DNA of 64,000 nucleotides. Origin: UBA2589 sp965223235 (lineage in GTDB: Bacteria > Gemmatimonadota > Gemmatimonadetes > Longimicrobiales > Gaopeijiaceae). Numbering within the stretch: position 1 is the first letter of the stretch; each line of letters starts with the position of its first letter. The notes below the pieces were generated by a model, which did no database searches, was not told the DNA's origin, and saw only the letters and a program-made list of their open reading frames with translations. Of this stretch, positions 42,597-50,315 are shown in pieces. Both the position numbers and the translations under genes were made by a program. The DNA is taken from the NCBI GenBank assembly GCA_965223235.1, contig CBDCVV010000005.1:186001-250000 (forward strand). Reading direction: 5' to 3'.

Positions 42597-45431
42597 TTAC
42601 CGTTCAGCACGAGCCCTGAGAGCTCGAGCTTCCGCAATGAGCGGGTGATCCGGCCGCTGGGTCCGCTCCACGATGAGTGACTCGACCTCGGTGAGGAGGG
42701 TAATCGCTTCGGCCGCGCGCCCCTCGGCCACCAAGAGCTTGGCATAGTCGTACTTCGCGCCCGTGATATAGCGGTGTGACGGTCGAGATAGCACCGACTC
42801 TGCGATCTCGAGTGCGCGTAGGAGGTGTACTTCGGCCACGTCGTACTCGCCACGTTGAAGGGCAAGCAGTCCCCTGCTCCTCTCACTCGAGATCGTATAC
42901 ACGCTGCGGGACGCACCAAGTCGCTCATTCATCGATTCCGACTGGACAAGGTAGTCGAGGGCTTCCCGCTCGCGGCCCCCTAGCGTTAGGGAGCGAGCCA
43001 CGCTGACCAGAGACGCCACAATCCCTGCATGGTCTTGGTTCCGATGGCGAAGCACCTTCTCCTGGAGTGCCAACTTCAAGAAGTCCGCAGATTCGTCGTA
43101 CCGACCCAGGTATTCGAGCGCCCGACCGAACCCTTCCTGAAGACCCGCCGTCACCTCGTGTCCCTCACCGAGCGAGCGTACGGCGTCCTGGATCGCTCGT
43201 CGATACTCCGCCTCCGCTTCCTCCCAGTATCCGAGTGCGAGTTGATTGAGAAGAAACTCCTTTCGAACCTCGAGCACCGACGCGTGGGCCGGCCCGTACA
43301 ACGTCGCTCCCATACTCACGGCACTTCGCAACAGCGGATCGGCTTCCTGATACTGCTCGCGTAACCTACGCACCATCCCGACGCGGCTCAGGGCACTCAC
43401 GGCGTTGGGGGTCGGACGCGACTCCGCATCGACGGCGGACAGCACCTCCCGAAAGACCGAGTCAGCCTGTTCGAGCATTCCGTCGTCGTGAAGAGCGGAC
43501 GCCTGTCCGAACATCAGATCCGCGATGGCGACATCGCTCGAGTCGATCGATCGCTGAGCACTGAGCGCCTCGTCGAAGAGCCGGGCGGCCCGCTCGTAGT
43601 CGCCGGCGTTACGGGTAGCCCAACCAAGCGTGGACTTGGCCTGGATCAGCAGTTCATCCGGATCGACCAAGAGAGGCTCGCGGATATCGATCGCTCGACT
43701 CAGAACCTCGATCGACTGATTCCGATCGCTGAGATCGGACTTGAGCACCCCGAGATCGATCAGACTCTCTGACGCTTCGAGGCTCATCGGGCCGAACTCT
43801 TCCGTGCGGAGCTCCAGAGCCGTTGTCACCAAGGGTTCAGCTCGGCTGTACAAGCCGAGATTGCGATAGATCTGCGCGACCTCCGAGAGAAGGTCGGCTT
43901 GCACCACCGGCTGATCCCCGAACTCCTCCAGGATCCGTTCGGTGCCTCGATCCAACATGTCCCGTGCCGTAACCGTGTCGCCCAACGCCTGGCTCGGGTC
44001 GCTGAGTCTGAAGAGCTCGCTCATGAGATCCGCCACCCGCTGCGCCTTCTCGGCTTCGACGACGGCTGCGTCGGCGGCCTTCGTCGCTCGATCGGCTTGC
44101 CACATCGTCGCACCGAGCCCTCCGGCCACGGCGAGACTCACGATGGATGAGGCTACCACGGCCGTCCTGTTCCTTCGAACGAACTTCCGAGCGCGGTACG
44201 CGGGGGTCGGAGCCACGGAGGTGACCAGCTCATGGCCGAGGTGTCGTCGGATGTCCGCCGCGAGCTGTTCCGCCGTGGAATAACGATCCTCCGGGTCCTT
44301 TGCCAGCGCCTTCATCACGATTGCGTCGAGATCCCCTTTCAACCGCTTTCGCATCGAGTCCGGTGTCATCCCGCGAGCGGCGGAGAGCTCCGTCGCCGCA
44401 ATCGTCCGGCGCTCCCCGTCGACCGTGCGCTGCCCCGGTTGGGTGACGACCTCACTAGGCCTCGGGGGAACCAACTCGCCCACGGTTCTGACAATCTCGT
44501 CGCGGAAGCGGCTACCGAAGTGGTACGGACGGTGCCCCGTGAGGAGCTCGTATAGGAGGACGCCTAGGGAGTAGACATCCGAGGCCGTCCCAGGAGGCTC
44601 CCGGCGCACCTGCTCAGGGCTCGCGTAGGCCGGAGTGAACCAAAGCCCCGTGGTCCCGCTCCCCGCCGACTCGGGATCAATCAGGCGCGCGACTCCGAAG
44701 TCGAGCAGCTTCACGTGCCCTTCGGGCGATACAAAAATGTTGTTCGGCTTCAAATCGCAGTGAATTACGAGCCGCTCGTGGGCGAACTGGACCGGGGCGC
44801 ACACATCTAGAAAGAGCCGCAGGCGCTCCACGAGCGAGAGCTCTGTGGCATCCGCGTAGGTCAACACGTCCGTCCCTTCCACGTACTCCATCGCGTAGAA
44901 CGGATATCCTTCCGAGGTCACCCCTCCGTCGATCAGTCGCGCGATGCCGCGGTGCTCCAGCCTCGCGAGAATCCGTCGCTCCTCGTTGGAGCGCCGCTGG
45001 ATCAAGGGGTCTGAAAAGCGTTGAGAGACGAGCTTGAGCGCCACGCGCTGCGTGAAGCCGTCCCCGTCCCGTTCAGCGAGATAGACCGACGCCATTCCTC
45101 CTTGCCCCAGCGATTCGAGCACTCGGTACTGACCGACCCGTGTCCCGATCAGGTCGGGGGGCGTCGAATCCGGCTCCGGCCACGCGATGCGAGGCGACCG
45201 CGTGTCGTCCGACAACGTCATCCCGGCGCGATCCGCCAAGCCGCCGAAGTACGAGTCCGAATCCTCGGACGCGACCAAGAGCGACTCGACTTCGGCTCTA
45301 AGCGACTCGTCGTCGCCGCACTCCGCGTCCAAGAACGAGGCTCGTCCCTCAGGAGGTAGCTCGAGCGCCTCGCCAAGAAGGTCGAAGACCCGAGACATGT
45401 TCTGACCCGGACCGGATTCAGCCGGTGTCAT
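42597..45431 (-). CDS. Serine/threonine protein kinase with membrane helix and TPR-type repeats
   Basis: 944 aa from ATG 45431; ATG 45398 is an alternative. Kinase domain at about 95-400: LGQGGMASVYLAER, VALKLVS (ATP Lys), IHCDLKPNNIF (HRD as HCD), LLDFGVARL, YASPEQ and DVYSLGVLLYELLTG. One membrane helix near 415-435, then about 450 residues of TPR-like repeats predicted outside the cytoplasm. Start and ECF sigma stop overlap by about 14 nt; sigma-kinase pairs of this kind are common in Acidobacteria, Planctomycetes and Gemmatimonadota. Confidence 0.92.
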   Translation of the reverse strand: MTPAESGPGQNMSRVFDLLGEALELPPEGRASFLDAECGDDESLRAEVESLLVASEDSDSYFGGLADRAGMTLSDDTRSPRIAWPEPDSTPPDLIGTRVGQYRVLESLGQGGMASVYLAERDGDGFTQRVALKLVSQRFSDPLIQRRSNEERRILARLEHRGIARLIDGGVTSEGYPFYAMEYVEGTDVLTYADATELSLVERLRLFLDVCAPVQFAHERLVIHCDLKPNNIFVSPEGHVKLLDFGVARLIDPESAGSGTTGLWFTPAYASPEQVRREPPGTASDVYSLGVLLYELLTGHRPYHFGSRFRDEIVRTVGELVPPRPSEVVTQPGQRTVDGERRTIAATELSAARGMTPDSMRKRLKGDLDAIVMKALAKDPEDRYSTAEQLAADIRRHLGHELVTSVAPTPAYRARKFVRRNRTAVVASSIVSLAVAGGLGATMWQADRATKAADAAVVEAEKAQRVADLMSELFRLSDPSQALGDTVTARDMLDRGTERILEEFGDQPVVQADLLSEVAQIYRNLGLYSRAEPLVTTALELRTEEFGPMSLEASESLIDLGVLKSDLSDRNQSIEVLSRAIDIREPLLVDPDELLIQAKSTLGWATRNAGDYERAARLFDEALSAQRSIDSSDVAIADLMFGQASALHDDGMLEQADSVFREVLSAVDAESRPTPNAVSALSRVGMVRRLREQYQEADPLLRSAVSMGATLYGPAHASVLEVRKEFLLNQLALGYWEEAEAEYRRAIQDAVRSLGEGHEVTAGLQEGFGRALEYLGRYDESADFLKLALQEKVLRHRNQDHAGIVASLVSVARSLTLGGREREALDYLVQSESMNERLGASRSVYTISSERSRGLLALQRGEYDVAEVHLLRALEIAESVLSRPSHRYITGAKYDYAKLLVAEGRAAEAITLLTEVESLIVERTQRPDHPLIAEARALRARAER

Positions 45432-45984
45432 CGTCCTGCATCTCACGGTAGAGCCAGGCTCTCGCTGCAGACCAGTCTCGCTTCACTGTGGCCGGCGAAA
45501 TATCGAGCGCCTCGGCGGTCTCCGGGATGTTGAGTCCGGCGAAGAAGAGACACTCGACCACTTGGGCCTGACGCTCACTCATCTCTTCCAGCTTCTTGAG
45601 CGCGTCGTTCAACGCGATCAACTCATCCATCGCATCCTGTGTGACCGCGTCGTCGTCGTAGAGCGTGACCTCCGAGGCTCCGCCCCCCCTTTTCTTCGCA
45701 GACTGTCGCTCCGCGTAGTTGATAAGCACCTGTCGCATCGCGCGGGCTGTTGTGGCGAAGAAGTGACCCCGGTTTTCGAACCGACTCCGTCCACCCGCGA
45801 CCTTCAGGTAGGCTTCGTGGATGAGTCCGGTGGTGTTCATCGTGTGAGCGCCCTGCCACCCACGCCTACGAGCACGTGCGATCTCTTTGAGCCTCGGGTA
45901 AACGACCTGGAACACCTCGTCCATGGCTTCGTCGCTACCGTCGCTCGCCGCCTCTAACAGTCGGGTGATGTCGTTCGCGTCCAC
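45418..45984 (-). CDS. ECF sigma factor, Sig-70_X6 type
   Basis: 188 aa from GTG 45984 (GAGGATCC upstream); the longer frame to 46083 overlaps the divergent methyltransferase start. DITRLLEAASDGSDEAMDEVFQVVYPRLKEIARARR, HTMNTTGLIHEAYLKVAG, FFATTARAMRQVLINYAERQSAKKRGG and a region-4 helix-turn-helix (LNIPETAEALDISPATVKRDWSAARAWLYREM) mark the group that usually precedes Ser/Thr kinase genes, as here. Confidence 0.9.
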   Translation of the reverse strand: MDANDITRLLEAASDGSDEAMDEVFQVVYPRLKEIARARRRGWQGAHTMNTTGLIHEAYLKVAGGRSRFENRGHFFATTARAMRQVLINYAERQSAKKRGGGASEVTLYDDDAVTQDAMDELIALNDALKKLEEMSERQAQVVECLFFAGLNIPETAEALDISPATVKRDWSAARAWLYREMQDDDTG

Positions 45985-46077
45985 GGATCCTCGTTTCTGG
46001 GGTTTGATCCCCAAGCTGGGGATTATCGGTACCCCTGTCGAGCACCAGCCTAAGCCCCACACTTTTCCGACAAAACC

Positions 46078-46881
46078 ATGCACGATCGCACCATAGACCG
46101 AGGGAAGCTTCGTCTAGCGATCGAAGACGCCTTCACCGACCTCGCCCTCTACCCGGATCGGGCCTTCCACTTCATCTCGGGCCCTAAGCTGGCTCGTCGT
46201 TTAGGGTACCATGCTCGCCTCCTCTCGGGTGTGCCTCCGGCTGCTATGGCGTCGTTCGCGGGGGTCGGGAACCCGTGGCGCGGCGGGCGACTCCCGACCG
46301 GTGCACGTGTGCTCGACATCGGCTGCGGGGTCGGAGTCGATGTGCTGATCGCGTCCCGGTTGGTTGGCAAGCATGGCGTGGTCCTGGGGGTCGATATGAC
46401 GTCTGCGATGATCGAACGCGCGGAGCAGTACGCCGTACAGTCTCGAGCGCAGAATGTCCGCTTCGCGTGGGGTCATGCCGAATCCCTGCCGGTCCCCGAC
46501 GAAGATGTGAGCGTGGTCGTAAGCAATGGCGTCTTCGCCCTGACACCGAACAAGCTCGACGCCTTTCGAGAACTATTCCGTGTGCTGCGGCCGGGCGGCG
46601 AAGCGAGAATCTCCGATGTGGTCACACAATGGAGGCTCCCCGAACACGTGGCCCGAATCACCCCTCTCTGGACGGACTGCCTCGCCGGGGCGACGTGGAT
46701 CTCCGACTATCCCCCGCTACTCCGGGCGGCGGGCTTCGTCGACGTGGCTGTCACCGAAGTCTTCGACGTCTTCTCCGGCACCCCGATCGAGGACCGATCG
46801 AGAATGTTCGGTGCCCGCGGAGCTAACATTCGAGCCTTCAAGCCCGCGCGTGGGTCGCAGAACCCAACTGCGGTCAGATGA
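46078..46881 (+). CDS. SAM-dependent methyltransferase, ArsM-like fold
   Basis: 267 aa. SAM motif I VLDIGCGVGVDVLIASRLVG, GVDMTSAMIERAEQYA, and ESLPVPDEDVSVVVSNGVFALTPNKLDAFRELFRVLRPGGEARISDVV closely follow the arsenite methyltransferase layout, including GVGNPW before motif I and LWTDCLAGA after it. The other catalytic cysteines of ArsM are missing, as there is no Cys before motif I, so arsenic methylation is doubtful. The 3' end overlaps the HD-GYP gene by 8 nt. Confidence 0.85.
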   Translation: MHDRTIDRGKLRLAIEDAFTDLALYPDRAFHFISGPKLARRLGYHARLLSGVPPAAMASFAGVGNPWRGGRLPTGARVLDIGCGVGVDVLIASRLVGKHGVVLGVDMTSAMIERAEQYAVQSRAQNVRFAWGHAESLPVPDEDVSVVVSNGVFALTPNKLDAFRELFRVLRPGGEARISDVVTQWRLPEHVARITPLWTDCLAGATWISDYPPLLRAAGFVDVAVTEVFDVFSGTPIEDRSRMFGARGANIRAFKPARGSQNPTAVR

Positions 46882-47968
46882 CCCCGATGTCCGAGGAGAT
46901 CAGCGCGTCGGTAACCTCGTTTGAGAACCACCGACCTCGCTGGTCGTCGAGCAGGGTAAGTGCTTTCTCACGGGGCAAGCCGCTGCGGTACGCACGGCTC
47001 TCCAGGATCGCGATCCACGCTTCCGCGATGCCCACGATCTGACCGCCCAACGAAATCTCCTCCCCTACCTTCCCGCTGGGATACCCGGACCCGTCCACCC
47101 GTTCGTGGTGCTCGTGAACGAACCGAATCGAGTCCCCCAGATGCTTCATCGGGCGGAGAATCTCGACACCCCTGTCGCAGTGCGCCCGGATCACGCTGAA
47201 CTCTTCCTCCGAAAGTGCTGAGTCCTTCTCCACGAGCGCGTCGGGCACGGCCATCATCCCGACATCGTGAAGCAGTCCGGCGACCCGTACCTCCTCCACC
47301 CCATCCGCGTCGAAGCCCATCGCCTCTGCTGTGGCTGCCGCTTGCATCGCGACCGCTCTGCTATGGCCGTGGAAGTGAGGCGATCTCATATCCAAGGCAT
47401 TCGCCAGCGCTGCAAGAGACGACACCGTGACTTCGCGAATCGCCTCCGCCCGCCGGTCGAGTTCGATTCGCATCCACTCCACCATCGCGTGGTGATGGCG
47501 CTCGGCTGCGGTTTGATGAAAAGCGCGCTGCACTGCCCGCGCGAGGGCCACGGGCTGGGGCGGTTTCCGAATGTAATCGGACACCCCCATTCGAAGGGCG
47601 CCCTGCGCCGTGCTCTCGTCCCCACTTCCCGTGAGCATGATGACCTTGATATCGGGGTCGATCTCTTGAGCCCGCTGCGTGAGGTCGAGCCCCGACATCT
47701 CGGGCATCTCGAAGTCCGTTACCACGACATGTGGAGTCCCTTCACGGATCTGGGACAGCAGTGCAGAAGGTTGGTCGAAGACTCGCACCGAGTAGCCAGC
47801 TGCCTCGAGAATCGACTTGCTCAGTGCGGCCGCACTGGGATCGTCGTCCGCCAAGAGAACGGCTCCCTCTGACTCGGTCGGAAGCTCGAATCGGTAGTCG
47901 GACTCCTCGACGACGTCGTCGAGGGGTGACGTGAACTGCTCGATTTCGCGCACAGCTGCCCCGGGCAC
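46874..47968 (-). CDS. Response regulator with HD-GYP phosphodiesterase domain
   Basis: 364 aa. REC domain at about 37-150: LLADDDPSA acidic pocket, phosphoacceptor D85 in VVVTDFEMPEMSGLD, T in MLTGSG and K in RKPPQP. HD-GYP at about 180-355: AGLLHDVGMMAVPD (HD) and HEHHERVDGSGYPSGK (GYP motif). These hydrolyse cyclic di-GMP when phosphorylated. No histidine kinase is adjacent. Confidence 0.93.
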   Translation of the reverse strand: MPGAAVREIEQFTSPLDDVVEESDYRFELPTESEGAVLLADDDPSAAALSKSILEAAGYSVRVFDQPSALLSQIREGTPHVVVTDFEMPEMSGLDLTQRAQEIDPDIKVIMLTGSGDESTAQGALRMGVSDYIRKPPQPVALARAVQRAFHQTAAERHHHAMVEWMRIELDRRAEAIREVTVSSLAALANALDMRSPHFHGHSRAVAMQAAATAEAMGFDADGVEEVRVAGLLHDVGMMAVPDALVEKDSALSEEEFSVIRAHCDRGVEILRPMKHLGDSIRFVHEHHERVDGSGYPSGKVGEEISLGGQIVGIAEAWIAILESRAYRSGLPREKALTLLDDQRGRWFSNEVTDALISSDIGVI

Positions 47969-48080
47969 CGTCGAGGGATGACTCGCCCGCGCCGGCGCCC
48001 CCTCTTAAGGTGTGGCCTGGGGGGCCGACTCACAGTGGTCATTTCAGGGTTTTGGTGTCAAGCATTCAAGGACAAGCACA

Positions 48081-48950
48081 ATGACGACGCAGACCGATCG
48101 AATTCTCGGACGAGCGATCCACGCGGCTCTGGCGCTAGCCGCAGTAGTAGCCCTCCCGGCTGCGGCCGCGGCTCAGAACGCCTCTCTGAAGGACATGAAC
48201 ACCTTCCCGCGCCCTATCCCCATCGTCGACAACGTCTGGATCGAGGAGTTGACAATGCTGGAGGTCAGGGACCTCCTGGCCGACGGGGTGACCACGGCGC
48301 TGATCCTCGCCGGCGGGATCGAAGAAAATGGCCCATACCTGACGACCGGAAAGCACAACCATGTGCTGCGCGTGATGGGTGACGCGATCGCCCGTCGTTA
48401 TGGGAACACCTTGGTCGCGCCGATCGTGACCATCGAACCCGGGAACCCCGAGCGAGCCTCCACGCCAGGTGGCATTCGACTCTCTCCATCCACCTTCCGG
48501 TCTGTGCTTCGCGACTACGCCGTAAGTCTCCGCGCCCAGGGCTTCACGCAGATCTTCCTGATGGGAGACAGCGGAGGTAACCTCGGAGGCATGCAGGAAG
48601 TCGCGGACGAGCTCCAAGCCGAATGGGGGAATTCCGACGTCCTGATCGCCCACATCCCGGAGTACTACAACTACGGCGATGTCCTGACGTTCCAACGTGA
48701 TGTCCTGGGCATAGACGAGGACCCACGACTGGAAGGACTCCACGACGACTACTACATCACGACGATGATCATGCATGACGATCCGCGACATGTGCGCTTC
48801 GACGAGCGGGTTGCCACGGGCACTGCCTCAATCAACGGAATCGACATCACTCCCCTCTCCGAGGCATTGGACCACGGCCGACGCCTGATCGAATTCCGCA
48901 CCACTGCGACCGTGGAGGCGATGAGGTCCGCAGCGGCCGGGAGACGGTAG
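48081..48950 (+). CDS. Creatininase-family protein, exported, with altered metal site
   Basis: 289 aa from ATG 48081 (AAGGA nine bases upstream). Signal peptide to about residue 32 (AAAAAQ). The creatininase fold is recognisable from LADGVTTALILAGGIEENGPYLTTGKHNHVL, RLSPSTFRSVLRDYAVSLRAQGFTQIFLMGDSGGN and the later YYITTMIMHDDP. The classical ligand strings are changed: E-x-H-G-P-H is E81-E-N83-G-P-Y, and NGHGGN is GDSGGN (S164). It is likely a distinct hydrolase branch. Monocistronic. Confidence 0.85.
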   Translation: MTTQTDRILGRAIHAALALAAVVALPAAAAAQNASLKDMNTFPRPIPIVDNVWIEELTMLEVRDLLADGVTTALILAGGIEENGPYLTTGKHNHVLRVMGDAIARRYGNTLVAPIVTIEPGNPERASTPGGIRLSPSTFRSVLRDYAVSLRAQGFTQIFLMGDSGGNLGGMQEVADELQAEWGNSDVLIAHIPEYYNYGDVLTFQRDVLGIDEDPRLEGLHDDYYITTMIMHDDPRHVRFDERVATGTASINGIDITPLSEALDHGRRLIEFRTTATVEAMRSAAAGRR

Positions 48951-49051
48951 CTCACGACCTCTTGAGCCGGTCTGGTCGACTCCCCGGTACTCCGAACGAA
49001 GGTCTATGAGGCCGTGACGGCACACGTCGGACGGCCCCGACGGAGTTATCC

Positions 49052-50233
49052 ATGCTCACGAAGAAGACTCACTACGACGTCGTAGTGGCCGGCGCGCGCG
49101 TCGCCGGCGCAGCGACGGCGATGCTCCTAGCACGATCAGGCCTCGACGTACTCGTCGTCGATCCGGCCGCCCGGGGAAGAGACACGCTTTCCACGCATGC
49201 CATCATGCGTGCAGGTGTGCTGCAACTCGCCCGATGGGGGCTTCTCGATGCGGTACGATCTGCGGGCACCCCCACCATCAAGACAACATCCTTCCACTAC
49301 GGCCGCGACCGGATCACGATCGCGATCAAGCCGAAGGACGGAGTGGACGGGCTCTACGCGCCCCGCCGCACCATCCTAGACCGGATCCTCGGGGATGCCG
49401 CAGAGCAGGACGGAGTTGAAATGGTCCGAGGGGTACGCGTTGCGGACGTACTCTTCAACGCGGACGGCCGAGCGGTCGGCACAGTGCTCACAGACGCTCA
49501 AGGCCGCACGACGACGGTCCGGGCGGCGCTCGTGATCGGAGCCGACGGAGCTCGCTCGCTCGTGGCCCGAAGTGTGGGAGCGGAGACGCTCACGGAGCTT
49601 GGATCCGCAACTGCGTCGATCTACGGGTACTTCCCGACGGATCACGATTCGGGGTACCAATGGCACTACGAGCCTGGCCTCTCGTGCGGCCGCATACCTA
49701 CGAACGGCGGCGTGAGCTGCGTATTCGCCAGCCTCAAACCGACCGACTTCATGGCACGCCGAGGCCAGGGGCTCGAGTCGCTCTTCCTCGAGGTCGTCGA
49801 AGCCGTGATGCCCACCCAGTTGGATCGTCTCCGGTCCACGACTCCCGGACCGAAGCTTCGCGCCTTCGCGGGAATGCCGAGCGTGCTGAGGCAATCGGCG
49901 GGTCCCGGGTGGGCCCTCGTGGGCGACGCCGGCTACTTCAAGGATCCGTTGACGGCCCACGGGATCACAGACGCATTGCGAGACGCCGAGATTCTGGCTC
50001 GGGCAATCATCTCCTGCGACCGGACTCCGGCCGCTCTCGACGAGGCTACGGTCGCCTACCAAGCGTGTCGTGACGCACTCTCCCTTCCACTGATGGAGGT
50101 CACGGCGCAGGTCGCGGCCCTCGACTGGTCTCTAGAACAGATCAAAGCGTTGCATTCTGAACTCAGCGTCACGATGCGCGCCGAGGTCGAGCACATCCGT
50201 GATTGGGAGCTGGTGCCGACGATTGCAACTTGA
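49052..50233 (+). CDS. FAD-dependent monooxygenase-like oxidoreductase
   Basis: 393 aa. N-terminal FAD site YDVVVAGARVAGAATAMLLARSGLDVLVVD (Gly pattern with R-V-A-G), then LVIGADGARSLVARSVG (GD motif region) and ALVGDAGYFKDPLTAHGITDALRDAEILARAI, characteristic of the PHBH-like/geranylgeranyl-reductase group. An aromatic or isoprenoid substrate is typical; the target is unknown. ACGGAG precedes the ATG. Confidence 0.88.
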   Translation: MLTKKTHYDVVVAGARVAGAATAMLLARSGLDVLVVDPAARGRDTLSTHAIMRAGVLQLARWGLLDAVRSAGTPTIKTTSFHYGRDRITIAIKPKDGVDGLYAPRRTILDRILGDAAEQDGVEMVRGVRVADVLFNADGRAVGTVLTDAQGRTTTVRAALVIGADGARSLVARSVGAETLTELGSATASIYGYFPTDHDSGYQWHYEPGLSCGRIPTNGGVSCVFASLKPTDFMARRGQGLESLFLEVVEAVMPTQLDRLRSTTPGPKLRAFAGMPSVLRQSAGPGWALVGDAGYFKDPLTAHGITDALRDAEILARAIISCDRTPAALDEATVAYQACRDALSLPLMEVTAQVAALDWSLEQIKALHSELSVTMRAEVEHIRDWELVPTIAT

Positions 50234-50315
50234 ACCCCCATCCTCGCGTCCAACGTAGGTGCAACTGCCCGCGACGTGCTGATCCCACGTCCACCTTCGT
50301 AGTGACGAGGAGACC

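Noticed and set aside
46078..46881. Arsenite methyltransferase (arsM) call
   Set aside because: Overall layout fits but the required catalytic cysteines are missing, so only ArsM-like is stated.
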